A DNA stretch of 21,468 nucleotides, taken from JAHEDH01 sp965364515 (GTDB taxonomy: Bacteria; Actinomycetota; Acidimicrobiia; Spongiisociales; ZC4RG35). The notes below the pieces were generated by a model. The model saw only the letters and a list, made by a program, of their open reading frames with translations. It had not been told where the DNA came from and made no database searches. Shown here one piece after another: positions 12,909 to 20,722 of the stretch (the stretch's first letter is position 1; every line of letters begins with the position of its first letter). The position numbers and the translations under genes are program-made. The DNA lies in contig CBDTXZ010000038.1 of assembly GCA_965364515.1 (NCBI GenBank), positions 1-21,468 of the forward strand. The letters are read 5' to 3'.

Positions 12909-14393
12909 GTGGCTGAACTCGTAGGTGCACTCGACCAGGGCACCACCAGTACCCGATTCATGATCTTCGATCGTTCGGGGAAGGTGGTTTCCTCCGCTCA
13001 GCAGGAGCACACCCAGATCTTCCCGCGCTCGGGATGGGTCGAGCACGACCCCGATGAGATCACCCAGCGGATGTGGAGCGTCATCTCGTCGGCCCTCGGC
13101 TCGGCCGGCGTGTCCGGAGACGACCTGTCTGCGATCGGGATCACCAACCAGCGTGAGACCGCGGTGGTGTGGGATCGAGAGACCGGGCACCCGGTGCACA
13201 ACGCGATCGTCTGGCAAGACACTCGAACCGATCAACTCGTCAAGGACCTGGGCGGGGAAGACGGGATGGATCGGTTTCGCCACCAGACCGGCTTGCCGCT
13301 CGCCACGTACTTCGCCGGCCCGAAGGTCCGCTGGCTCCTCGATTCGGACCCCGACCTGAGGGCGAGGGCAGAGCGGGGAGAGTTGGCCTTCGGAACGATC
13401 GACTCCTGGGTGGTGTATCAGCTGACGCGTGGAGCCGAGCACGTCACCGATGTGACGAACGCATCGAGAACGATGCTGATGGACCTCGAGACGCTGGAGT
13501 GGTCCGAGGAGCTGTGCGAGGCGATCGGCGTGCCCATGTCGATGCTGCCTCGAATCGTTCCGTCGGTCGGCGTGATCGCAAACGCCACCGGTCCGCTGGC
13601 CGGTGTCCCGATTGCAGGGATCCTCGGCGACCAGCAAGCCGCCATGTTCGGTCAGACGTGCTTCGACGTCGGGGATGCCAAGAACACCTACGGGACCGGC
13701 TGTTTCATGCTGTTGAACACCGGGACCGAACTGGTTCGGTCCGACAACGGGCTCCTCACCACGGTCAACTATCAGATCGAAGGCCAACCACCTGTGTATG
13801 CGTTGGAGGGTTCGATCGCCATCGCGGGCGCGCTCGTCCAGTGGCTGCGCGACAACATGGCGATGTTCGAGAAATCCGAGGACATCGAGGAGTTGGCGTC
13901 GGAGGTCGAGGACAACGGCGACGTCTACTTCGTCCCGGCCTTCTCTGGGCTGTTCGCCCCGTACTGGCGGTCCGATGCCCGTGGTGTGATCGTCGGGCTC
14001 ACGAGGTTCAACAATCGCCACCACATCGCTCGCGCCGCCCTCGAGTCCACCGCCTTCCAGACCAGAGAGGTCCTCGACGCCATGCGGGCGGATTCAGGCG
14101 TCGAGCTCAACGAGTTGAAGGTCGACGGCGGGATGGTGGCGAACCAGCTTCTCATGCAGTTCCAGGCCGACATCCTCGACAAGCCGGTGATCCGACCCAA
14201 GGTCTCCGAGACGACGGCGCTCGGCGCGGCCTACGCCGCGGGTCTCGCCACGGGCGTGTGGGAGGATCTCGACACGCTGCGGTCGAACTGGGCGGAAGAT
14301 CGCCGGTGGCTCCCACAGATGGCCGGAGACCGGCGCGACGAGCTGCTTGCGCGGTGGAAGCAGGCCGTCGAGAGGACCTTCGACTGGGTGTGA
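12909..14393 (+). CDS. glpK: Glycerol kinase
   Basis: The protein has 494 residues, full length for the FGGY family. It phosphorylates glycerol to sn-glycerol-3-phosphate using ATP. Landmarks are the N-terminal phosphate loop ALDQGTTSTRFMIFD, GWVEHDPDEI, ITNQRETAVVWDR, NAIVWQDTRT, DSWVVYQLT, DVTNASRTML, AKNTYGTGCFMLLNTG and FVPAFSGLFAPYWRSDARG, all as in bacterial GlpK. The GTG start has AAGGAG four nucleotides upstream with an extended AGG. The oxidising partner glpD lies at 17433-19082 on the other strand, so glycerol use is encoded in two separate transcripts here. No facilitator gene (glpF) is visible in the window. Confidence 0.96.
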   Translation: MAELVGALDQGTTSTRFMIFDRSGKVVSSAQQEHTQIFPRSGWVEHDPDEITQRMWSVISSALGSAGVSGDDLSAIGITNQRETAVVWDRETGHPVHNAIVWQDTRTDQLVKDLGGEDGMDRFRHQTGLPLATYFAGPKVRWLLDSDPDLRARAERGELAFGTIDSWVVYQLTRGAEHVTDVTNASRTMLMDLETLEWSEELCEAIGVPMSMLPRIVPSVGVIANATGPLAGVPIAGILGDQQAAMFGQTCFDVGDAKNTYGTGCFMLLNTGTELVRSDNGLLTTVNYQIEGQPPVYALEGSIAIAGALVQWLRDNMAMFEKSEDIEELASEVEDNGDVYFVPAFSGLFAPYWRSDARGVIVGLTRFNNRHHIARAALESTAFQTREVLDAMRADSGVELNELKVDGGMVANQLLMQFQADILDKPVIRPKVSETTALGAAYAAGLATGVWEDLDTLRSNWAEDRRWLPQMAGDRRDELLARWKQAVERTFDWV

Positions 14394-14444
14394 CGCAACC
14401 GCTCCTTGTGGCATTCCAGAACCCGGAGCCCCCGAGGAAGCGCC

Positions 14445-15539
14445 TCAGATCGGCGGGTCGGATCCGGTGCGGTCAGGGGGGTGGAACCGGCGTCTTCGAA
14501 GCGGGCTCTCCGGGTCGATCCGAAACGCACGCCCGTGCACGACCACGTGATGGTGATACCAGCACAGACTCGTGAGGTTGGAGTGATGGTGATCGCCGTG
14601 ATCGCTGCGTTCTCGGATGTGATGAGGTTGGAGCCGATAGGTCGAGCCGCAGCCGTCGACGGTGCAGATTCCGCCGTCCCGGGCGAGCACGTAACGACGG
14701 GTCTTGGGCGAGATCGCCGTCGAAGCATTCCCGACTGCCAGCGGTTCGCCGTCTGCGGTGCGGGCGATGACGTCGATCGGGGATTCGCAGAGGATCCGTT
14801 CCAGGACCGATGGCCCGACCTTGGGTCCGGATGCGATCCAGGCTCCAGGCCGGGTGGGCGTCTCGGTGGCGTCGACGATCACCGTTGCCGGTGGCGAGGC
14901 GGGAGAGGTCGAACCCGGGGTGGACGTGTGCCGGTCACAGACGACGAAGAGGGCGTCGGCCCGACGGGTCGCCCGAGACTCCCGATGGCCTGCCGGTGGG
15001 TCCGGGAGTTCGTCGGCGACGGTGTCGAGCGTGTCGGCGACGATCTTGCCCTCCAGAGCGGACAGTTCGCCCCACAGTTTCCAGGCCGATTCGTCGAGGG
15101 ACGGCTGGATGGAGAGGAAGCGGCGTTCGAAGTCTTCCTGCTCATCGGCTCGCTCTGTTGGCGTTCGACTGGCGAGATGTCGGCGGAGCCCGACGATGTC
15201 GAGATCGTGTCTTGGGTCGGTCGATCCCGACTTGGCGAGCAGCGCCACCCGATCGAACGACACTCCCTCGGCCAGCATCGTGTCGAGCTGAGCAGAGTCG
15301 GCTCTGGTGACGGCCACCAGACTGCGGGCGGTGGATCGGTTGACATCCATCCGGCCGATCACCCAGTCCTCGAGGGTCCTCATCCCATCGCCGAGCGGTA
15401 TCTGGCGGCGGTCGGCTTCCCGGAGGACCGCCACCTCGACAGCCTTCACCCGAGATCCGAGGTCACGCAGCGATTCCAGCAACCGGTCGAGTTCGTCGGC
15501 CGTGAACTCGGAGATCTGGGCTGGTGTCGGTGTTTCCAT
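14445..15539 (-). CDS. DUF222/13E12-family HNH endonuclease
   Basis: The protein has 364 residues. Residues 1-230 form the helical DUF222 domain (ELDRLLESLRDLGSRVKAVEV, EDWVIGRMDVNRSTARSLVAV, ALEGKIVADTLDTVADEL). The C-terminal HNH nuclease domain reads YVLARDGGICTVDGCGSTYR, LQPHHIRERSDHGDHH, SNLTSLCWYHHHVVVHG, with paired cysteines and the HH catalytic region. These proteins are abundant in actinobacterial genomes and were first named as 13E12 repeats in Mycobacterium tuberculosis. Their physiological role is unknown. A LexA/SOS box lies 35 bp upstream of the ATG, matching the DNA-damage control known for several mycobacterial 13E12 genes. It is convergent with glpK; the 51-bp gap between them has no strong terminator. 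Confidence 0.9.
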   Translation of the reverse strand: METPTPAQISEFTADELDRLLESLRDLGSRVKAVEVAVLREADRRQIPLGDGMRTLEDWVIGRMDVNRSTARSLVAVTRADSAQLDTMLAEGVSFDRVALLAKSGSTDPRHDLDIVGLRRHLASRTPTERADEQEDFERRFLSIQPSLDESAWKLWGELSALEGKIVADTLDTVADELPDPPAGHRESRATRRADALFVVCDRHTSTPGSTSPASPPATVIVDATETPTRPGAWIASGPKVGPSVLERILCESPIDVIARTADGEPLAVGNASTAISPKTRRYVLARDGGICTVDGCGSTYRLQPHHIRERSDHGDHHHSNLTSLCWYHHHVVVHGRAFRIDPESPLRRRRFHPPDRTGSDPPI

Positions 15540-15573
15540 CTACCCCGAAGATACGGGCCGGGTATGACAAAAA

Positions 15574-15587
15574 CGAACATGTGTTCG
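15574..15587. promoter_or_regulatory. LexA/SOS box upstream of the HNH gene
   Basis: CGAACATGTGTTCG fits the actinobacterial LexA consensus, CGAAC and GTTCG arms around a 4-nt AT-rich core. It lies 35 bp upstream of the HNH gene start on the minus strand, where LexA would block its promoter until DNA damage. The nearest plus-strand gene starts 228 bp away, so the HNH gene is the likely target. Confidence 0.85.
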
Positions 15588-15726
15588 AGCGGTTGGAGGG
15601 CATTCGATGCCGCTTCATTCGCCACGGACACGAGCGACCATGAGACGACTCGACCAGGCATTCGGTCGGGATCGACCACGCCGTCCCGGGCGTGTCTCCA
15701 TGGGCTCACTGCAGCTCGGAGCGCGT

Positions 15727-15740
15727 GATTCCGAGGAATC
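15727..15740. promoter_or_regulatory. Short perfect inverted repeat of unknown role
   Basis: The arms GATTCC and GGAATC flank a two-base centre. It sits just upstream of the candidate ECF promoter of the DGPF gene and could bind a regulator. Apart from this repeat, the SOS box and that promoter, 15540-15815 shows nothing I can identify. Confidence 0.3.
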
Positions 15741-15749
15741 TGCGAATGT

Positions 15750-15776
15750 TGTCGAAACGAGGTCGAGCCATTCGTC
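15750..15776 (+). promoter_or_regulatory. Candidate ECF42-type promoter of the DGPF-sigma operon
   Basis: TGTCGA (15750-15755) and CGTC (15773-15776) are separated by 17 nt. From memory, ECF42 sigma factors recognise a TGTCGA -35 and a short CG[A/T]C -10, which fits. It lies 40 nt upstream of the DGPF start codon, so the sigma factor encoded downstream would drive its own operon. Confidence 0.6.
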
Positions 15777-15815
15777 GAGGAGTGACACGATCCCGAAAGC
15801 GAGAAAGGAGACGGG

Positions 15816-16175
15816 ATGCCCAAGTACGCAGCACTCATCTATTCGGTCGAGGGTGAGACAACCCCCGAGGAGTGGGCGGCCGTCATGGCCGAGTACAACG
15901 AGTTCGGTGAGAAGGCCGGCGCCGCCGGGGTGATCGTCGGTGGCGAGGCGCTCGAAGACACCCACACCGCCACCACGGTCCACGTCGACGGCAAGGGCGG
16001 GCAGATCCACACCACAGACGGTCCGTTCGCCGAGACCAAGGAGGCTCTCGGAGGCTTCTATCTGCTCGACTGCAAAGACCTCGACGAGGCCATCCATTGG
16101 GCCGCTCAGATCCCCGGTGCCTGGCACGGTCGAGTCGAGGTGCGCCCACTGATCGACTTCAGTCAGGACGGATGA
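15816..16175 (+). CDS. DGPF-domain (YCII-related) protein
   Basis: The protein has 119 residues. It shows MPKYAALIYSVEGETTPEEW at the start and the name-giving TTDGPFAETKEALGGFYLLD in the middle, then LDEAIHWAAQIP. DGPF/YCII proteins have a ferredoxin-like fold; their biochemical role is unknown, and many are encoded beside ECF42 sigma factors. The ATG has a GGAG site 5 nt upstream. The TGA overlaps the sigma-factor ATG as ATGA, so the two are made together. It is a likely target as well as a partner of the sigma factor, since the candidate ECF promoter precedes it. Confidence 0.92.
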   Translation: MPKYAALIYSVEGETTPEEWAAVMAEYNEFGEKAGAAGVIVGGEALEDTHTATTVHVDGKGGQIHTTDGPFAETKEALGGFYLLDCKDLDEAIHWAAQIPGAWHGRVEVRPLIDFSQDG

Positions 16176-17371
16176 CCCTCGATGAGGTCCTCCGCCGAGA
16201 GGGTGGCCAGGTGCTGGCCACCCTCGTCCGGCTGACCGGAGACATCGGGCTCGCCGAGGACGCGCTGCAGGATGCAGTGATCGTCGCTCATGCCAAGTGG
16301 TCCCATGACCAGGCGCCGGACAACCCGGCGGCCTGGCTGACGACGACCGCGCGCAACAAGGCGCTCGATCGGATCCGGCGTGAGGCCCGGCGGACCGACA
16401 AGGAACGTGAGGCCGTGGCCCTGCTCGACCAACAACTCGCCGACGAGCCGAACGAGCCGACCGACCTGTTGAGGCTCCTGTTCACGTGCTGTCACCCTGC
16501 GCTCTCACAGGAGGCCCAGATCGCGCTTGCGCTCCGAACGCTGTGTGGCATGACAACTACGGAGATCGCCGCAGCGTTCCTCGTGCAGGACTCGACGATG
16601 GGTCAGCGGATCAGCCGGGCGAAGAAGAAGATCGCCACCGCCCAGATCCCTTATCGAGTGCCGGAGGATCACGAGCTGCCCGACCGGCTCCCCGCCGTGC
16701 TCGAAGTGCTCTACCTCGTGTTCACGACCGGACATCATGCCACCGAAGGCTCGCTCGACTCTCGAGTCGATCTGGCGAACGAAGCGATTCGCCTGTGCCG
16801 GATGCTGGCCGAACTCATGCCCGACGAACCCGAGGTCCACGGATTGCTGGCGCTGATGCTCGCCACGCATGCTCGACGGCACGCTCGACTGGCAGCGGAC
16901 GGATCGATCGTCCTGCTCGCCGACCAGGATCGGTCGGTGTGGGACCGGGCAATGATCGAGGAGGCATCTGGGCTGGTCGAGGGCTCACTTCGCCGGCGGG
17001 CGGCAGGGGAGTATCGCATCCAGGCTGCGATCGCATGCCTCCACGGACTTGCGCCGACCTACGAGGAGACGGACTTCGAACAGATCGCACAGCTGTACCG
17101 AATGCTCGAAGCGATCAAGCCGACACCCGTCGTTCGTGTGAACCGTGCCGTGGCCGAAGCGCAGGTCTCGGGGCCCCAGCGTGGGCTCGATCTGCTCGAA
17201 GGGGTCTCCGGACTCGACACCTGGCATCTGTTCTGGTCTACCAAGGCGGACTTCCTCCGACGACTCGGGCAGAGAGGCGCTGCTGCCGACGCCTACCGCC
17301 AGGCGCTTGCTTGTGACATGAACGAGACCGATCGGTCGTTCCTCGAGGGGCGGCTGGCGTCCGTGTCTTGA
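16172..17371 (+). CDS. ECF sigma factor, ECF42 group, with C-terminal extension
   Basis: The protein has 399 residues, about twice the size of a minimal ECF sigma factor. Region sigma-2 is at about 5-75 (LVRLTGDIGLAEDALQDAV, WLTTTARNKALDRIRREAR), and sigma-4 at about 125-165 (LALRTLCGMTTTEIAAAFLV, TMGQRISRAKKKI). The remaining 220 residues are helical and TPR-like (YEETDFEQIAQLYRMLEAI, VRVNRAVAEAQVSGPQRGLD). This architecture plus a DGPF neighbour defines the ECF42 group, which lacks a conventional anti-sigma factor and is thought to be controlled through its own C-terminus. From memory, most homologues have FNEGY after sigma-4; here the matching place reads FTTGH. It may respond to an unknown stress or nutrient signal. 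Confidence 0.92.
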   Translation: MTLDEVLRREGGQVLATLVRLTGDIGLAEDALQDAVIVAHAKWSHDQAPDNPAAWLTTTARNKALDRIRREARRTDKEREAVALLDQQLADEPNEPTDLLRLLFTCCHPALSQEAQIALALRTLCGMTTTEIAAAFLVQDSTMGQRISRAKKKIATAQIPYRVPEDHELPDRLPAVLEVLYLVFTTGHHATEGSLDSRVDLANEAIRLCRMLAELMPDEPEVHGLLALMLATHARRHARLAADGSIVLLADQDRSVWDRAMIEEASGLVEGSLRRRAAGEYRIQAAIACLHGLAPTYEETDFEQIAQLYRMLEAIKPTPVVRVNRAVAEAQVSGPQRGLDLLEGVSGLDTWHLFWSTKADFLRRLGQRGAAADAYRQALACDMNETDRSFLEGRLASVS

Positions 17372-17432
17372 GTCCTGTGGACGTCACCCCGGGCGGATTC
17401 GTCGCCTGCAGGTCCCCTCGTGGCAGGGCTCG

Positions 17433-19082
17433 TCAGAGCGCTTCGGCCACCAGCTCCGTCTCGTGGGCGGCCAGCTGCGATGCCAGCTCCTCGTCGCTCC
17501 AACCGAGTTCACGCTGCATGATCGAGCCGATGTCGGCGGCGTCGTTGCGTGCGTGGTCCTTGGTGAACCAGGCCAGATGTGTGCGGCGCAGCGTGACGTC
17601 GCTGATCCGGCTGGCGGCCTCGTACCGCACGGCATAGACGACGTCTGCTCGTGAGGTCCGGCCGTCACCCATCGGTTTGGCGAGTTCGGGGTCTTCCTCC
17701 ATGAGCCGCGCCAACGTCATGACTTCGGTGCCGTAACGGGTGATGCTCGGGTCGATCACCGACTCGGCTGCTCCCGCCTCCCGCATCCTGCGTTGCAGCG
17801 CGGGGACGGAGCCGTTTGCCCCGACCAGCGTGACCTCATCGGTGCTCGACTTCGCTCCGACATCCAGATGGTCGGCGACGACATCGGCTGCCTCCGCTGC
17901 GATCTTCCGATAGGTGGTGAGCTTGCCTCCCGCCACCTGGACGAGTCCCGGCACCGGCTCGCCGACGACGTGGCCTCGAGATGCCTTGGCCGTCGACTCG
18001 CCGTGCGGGTCGGCGAGCGCTCGAAGGCCGGCGAAGCTGGAGATGGGCTCGAAGTCAGGTACGTCGAGGTAGCGGCGCACGTGCCTGATGAGGTAGTCGC
18101 TGTCTTCGTCCGAAGCCGTCGGGTGGGTGGGGTCCTCGGTGTACTCCGTGTCTGTCGTGCCGATCATGGAGTGCCCCAGCCAGGGAACGATGAACAGCAC
18201 CCTTCCGTCGTCGGTGGTCGGCAGCACCAGCGCCCTGCCTCCGAGCGGGAGATCGTCCTGAGCCACCATGAGGTGGGTGCCCTTGCTGGCAACCAGTTTC
18301 ATGGGCTTGGCCGGACCCTCGATTCCAGGCAGTTGGAAGGCACCGGTTGCCGCGATCACCGTTGTTGCTTCGAGGGAGAACGCCTCGCCGGTGGCCACGT
18401 CTTCCACGTCGATCGAGAACCATCCGTCCCTCGGATGCACCATGGACACCTTGATGCCGCCGGCTGCGGTGGCGCCGTATCTGCGCACCGCGGTCTTGAG
18501 CAGGGTGACGACGAGCCGTGAGTCGTCGGTCTGAGCGTCCGAATACACGACACCGCTCTTGAGGCCTTCGCTCCTCAGGTCGGGCATCATCTCGAGCAGC
18601 GTTTCGACGTCCACACCTCGGTGGCGATCGCCAGGACGGCCGAATCCTCCGAGCGCGTCGTACAGCGTGAGTCCGGCTCGAAGGGCGATCGGGGCGATCC
18701 AACCCTTCGACGCCCATCGGGGGGCGTCGGCCAACCCGTACTGCTCGTAGATGGGGATGACGAACTCGAGCGGGTCGTAGAGGAAATCTGCGATGTGGTT
18801 GAGGATCTTCTGCTCGCGCAGACCCTCCGAGACGAGATGGAATTCGAAGTGCGGCAGGTATCGAATCCCGCCGTGGAAGAGCTTGGTGGATCGTGACGAC
18901 GTGCCCTGAGCGAAGTCGGACTGCTCGACGAGGCCGACATCGACGCCTCGAACCGAGAGGTCGAGGGCCGCTCCCGCACCGATGATGCCGCCACCGATGA
19001 CGAGCGTGTCGAACCGGCCGTGGGTCTTCAGACGATCGACCTGTTGTTCACGATTCCAGGCCGTCGTGACAGTGGTCGTCAT
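17433..19082 (-). CDS. glpD: Aerobic glycerol-3-phosphate dehydrogenase (FAD)
   Basis: The protein has 549 residues, normal for GlpD. It oxidises sn-glycerol-3-phosphate to dihydroxyacetone phosphate and passes electrons to the quinone pool at the membrane. The FAD-binding site is at about 26-60 (FDTLVIGGGIIGAGAALDLSV). Diagnostic motifs follow: GTSSRSTKLFHGGIRYL, KGTHLMVAQ, GRVLFIVPWLGHSMIGTTD, FAGLRAL and VAGGKLTTYRKIA. The C-terminal domain (about 430 on) includes YAVRYEAASRISDVTLRRTHLA, as in the DAO_C domain of GlpD. It works after GlpK, encoded about 3 kb away on the other strand. It is divergent from pgsA, which uses the same metabolite, glycerol-3-phosphate, for phospholipid synthesis. 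Confidence 0.95.
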   Translation of the reverse strand: MTTTVTTAWNREQQVDRLKTHGRFDTLVIGGGIIGAGAALDLSVRGVDVGLVEQSDFAQGTSSRSTKLFHGGIRYLPHFEFHLVSEGLREQKILNHIADFLYDPLEFVIPIYEQYGLADAPRWASKGWIAPIALRAGLTLYDALGGFGRPGDRHRGVDVETLLEMMPDLRSEGLKSGVVYSDAQTDDSRLVVTLLKTAVRRYGATAAGGIKVSMVHPRDGWFSIDVEDVATGEAFSLEATTVIAATGAFQLPGIEGPAKPMKLVASKGTHLMVAQDDLPLGGRALVLPTTDDGRVLFIVPWLGHSMIGTTDTEYTEDPTHPTASDEDSDYLIRHVRRYLDVPDFEPISSFAGLRALADPHGESTAKASRGHVVGEPVPGLVQVAGGKLTTYRKIAAEAADVVADHLDVGAKSSTDEVTLVGANGSVPALQRRMREAGAAESVIDPSITRYGTEVMTLARLMEEDPELAKPMGDGRTSRADVVYAVRYEAASRISDVTLRRTHLAWFTKDHARNDAADIGSIMQRELGWSDEELASQLAAHETELVAEAL

Positions 19083-19122
19083 GTGCTCGATCGTACCGTT
19101 GGGAGGGAACCACCCAAAGCCC

Positions 19123-19137
19123 GCGACCTTCGGTCGC
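19123..19137. promoter_or_regulatory. Perfect inverted repeat between divergent glpD and pgsA
   Basis: GCGACC and GGTCGC flank TTC. It lies in the 98-bp gap between the two divergent starts and could be a shared operator or an RNA hairpin. Weak -10-like hexamers are seen on both sides (TATGCT at 19146-19151 toward pgsA; TACGAT about 8 nt before the glpD start), but no convincing -35 boxes. Confidence 0.35.
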
Positions 19138-19167
19138 AGCCAACGTATGCTCTCACTCAGCCGGACC

Positions 19168-19171
19168 GGAG
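19168..19171 (+). promoter_or_regulatory. Ribosome-binding site supporting an ATT start for pgsA
   Basis: GGAG lies 9 nt before the ATT at 19181, within the usual spacing. For the nearby GTG at 19171, which opens a different frame, it would be directly abutting and not usable. This favours ATT as the true start. Confidence 0.45.
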
Positions 19172-19180
19172 TGACGGAAG

Positions 19181-19741
19181 ATTTCCATCCCCGACATCCT
19201 CGCCATCACCAGGGTCATCCTGGTACCCGTCATCATGGTGCTCGCGCGCTCCCAGGACAGCCTCGACGGCGCCTTGGGGTGGGCGGCGTTGCTCTTCACC
19301 GTCGCAGCGATCACCGACTTCCTCGACGGCTATCTGGCCCGCCGCTGGCAGATCGAGTCCACCCTCGGAGCCTTTCTCGACACCACTGCCGACAAGCTTC
19401 TCGTCACCGGCTCCTTGATGGCGTTGATCTCGATCGAGCGGGTGTCGATCTGGGCTGCGCTGATCATCGTCATGCGCGAGTTCATCGTGATGGCGTTGCG
19501 GGGTCTCGTGGCGCTCACCGGAGGTCTGGTGAAGCCGTCGCAGCTGGGCAAGGCGAAGGCGATGGTCCAGTTCGTGGCGATCGGCTTCGCCTTCGTTCGG
19601 TTCTCCAGTCCGGTAGGTCCGCTCTTCTTCGACGAATGGCTGATGATGCTGGCCGTGGTGGTGACACTGGCCAGCGGTTGGGGGTACGTCCAGGCTTTCT
19701 GGGAGACGGTTCGCTCGGAGAGCGCCGGCGCCCCGGCGTGA
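19181..19741 (+). CDS. pgsA: CDP-diacylglycerol-glycerol-3-phosphate 3-phosphatidyltransferase (PgsA) with apparent ATT start
   Basis: The protein has 186 residues and several membrane spans. The CDP-alcohol phosphatidyltransferase signature is at about residues 48-70: DFLDGYLARR, then GAFLDTTADK (pattern DGxxAR...G...D...D). It makes phosphatidylglycerophosphate from CDP-diacylglycerol and glycerol-3-phosphate at the membrane. Family members begin M-x-IPNxLTxxR; here SIPDILAITRVILVPV fits exactly, but its first codon is ATT, preceded by an in-frame TGA three codons earlier. The first ATG in frame (19235) would delete the first membrane span. An ATT start with GGAG 9 nt upstream, or a one-base deletion joining it to the GTG at 19171, are the two explanations. 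The stop overlaps the next gene as GTGA. Confidence 0.88.
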   Translation: MSIPDILAITRVILVPVIMVLARSQDSLDGALGWAALLFTVAAITDFLDGYLARRWQIESTLGAFLDTTADKLLVTGSLMALISIERVSIWAALIIVMREFIVMALRGLVALTGGLVKPSQLGKAKAMVQFVAIGFAFVRFSSPVGPLFFDEWLMMLAVVVTLASGWGYVQAFWETVRSESAGAPA

Positions 19742-20709
19742 GAGTCGCCGTCACCGGAGGGTCGGGCGTCGTGGGCCGCTCCGTCGTCTCACATCTCGTT
19801 GCCGGCGGGTTCGAAGTGACTGCGACGGCTCGATCGAAGGAAGCCGATCTCGTGGTCCGAAACCTCGGAGCCAAGCCTGTGCGGGCCGATTTGTCCGATC
19901 CGGACTCGCTGGTCGCTGCCTTTCGTGGGTGTGAGCGAGTGTTCCACATCGCCGGCCTCAACGAGATGTGTGTCGATGATCCGACCAGGCTGTGGAAGGC
20001 GAACATCGACGGCACACTCGATACCGCTCAGGCCGCGGCGCGCGCCGGCGTATCCCGGCTGATCTACACGTCTTCGGCTGCGACGCTCGGGGAAGCCCGA
20101 GGCGAGGTCGGTTCCGAGGACTCCGAGCATCGAGGCTGGTTTCTGTCGTACTACGAGGAGTCCAAGTTCCTCGCCGAACAGGCGTTGTTCGACCTGGATC
20201 CAGAGCTCGAAGTGGTCGTCGTCAACCCGTCGTCGGTGCAGGGGCCAGGGCGCGCCTCGGGGACCGGCGAGCTGATTCTCGACGTGATCAACGGGCGGCT
20301 GCGGGTCCTTCCCGACACGAGCCTTTCGATCGTGGACATCGATGACTGTGCTCGGGGGCATGTTCTGGCCGCAGAGAAAGGCGTCGATCGCCGTCGCTAC
20401 GTACTGAACTCGTTCACGATCACGGCCCGAGAGGCCGTGGAGATGCTCTCGACCGCGACGGGTGTCGAACTCGGAGTTCGCTTCGCCCCCGCGTGGGCGC
20501 TGGCGCCGGCAGCGCCCATCGCCGACGCCCTCCGATGGCTCCGCCTCCCTGTCCCATTCTGTGGCGAGATGATCAAGACGCTTGCGCACGGCCACCGATA
20601 CGACGGCGGTCGGGCGGCGGGCGAGCTCGGGCTCGACTACACCGACCCGGCACCGTTCATGGACCGGTTGATCGGATGGTTTCGCGACGAGGGCCTGACC
20701 GCTCGCTGA
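19738..20709 (+). CDS. NAD(P)-dependent epimerase/dehydratase (extended SDR, dihydroflavonol-reductase-like)
   Basis: The protein has 323 residues. The Rossmann motif TGGSGVVG is at residues 6-13, and the active site has IYTSSAATLG and a YxxxK motif in SYYEESKFLAEQ. VVVNPSSVQGPG is typical of the extended SDR group that includes dihydroflavonol-4-reductase-like and hopanoid-associated sugar epimerases. The substrate is probably a sugar nucleotide or a sterol/isoprenoid-like ketone; sequence alone does not decide. The GTG start overlaps the pgsA stop as GTGA, so it is translated with PgsA, which hints at a role in lipid or cell-envelope metabolism. Confidence 0.88.
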   Translation: MRVAVTGGSGVVGRSVVSHLVAGGFEVTATARSKEADLVVRNLGAKPVRADLSDPDSLVAAFRGCERVFHIAGLNEMCVDDPTRLWKANIDGTLDTAQAAARAGVSRLIYTSSAATLGEARGEVGSEDSEHRGWFLSYYEESKFLAEQALFDLDPELEVVVVNPSSVQGPGRASGTGELILDVINGRLRVLPDTSLSIVDIDDCARGHVLAAEKGVDRRRYVLNSFTITAREAVEMLSTATGVELGVRFAPAWALAPAAPIADALRWLRLPVPFCGEMIKTLAHGHRYDGGRAAGELGLDYTDPAPFMDRLIGWFRDEGLTAR

Positions 20710-20719
20710 ACCCGAGCGG
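20699..20719. terminator. Bidirectional hairpin between convergent genes
   Basis: CCGCTCG (20699-20705) and CGAGCGG (20713-20719) pair perfectly around a 7-nt loop that includes the stop codon of the epimerase gene. It ends 3 nt before the stop codon of the convergent membrane-protein gene. No T-run is visible on either strand, so it may act with other factors. Confidence 0.5.
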
Positions 20720-20722
20720 CTC

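Noticed and set aside
14394..15588. HNH gene as part of a mobile element or intron
   Set aside because: I see no flanking direct or inverted repeats, no group I/II intron features and no interrupted host gene. It looks like a normal chromosomal 13E12-type gene.
15607..15933. Possible small gene upstream of the DGPF gene
   Set aside because: No ribosome-binding site or recognisable motif, and it runs into the DGPF gene in another frame; the region is better explained as control DNA.
17372..17432. Terminator between the sigma factor and glpD
   Set aside because: CCTGC/GCAGG arms are only 5 bp with a 13-nt loop and no T-run; too weak to list.
18982..19737. Long plus-strand frame joined to the epimerase
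   Set aside because: The Rossmann fold starts at 19738. The upstream part overlaps glpD and pgsA in the wrong frame and has no recognisable sequence.
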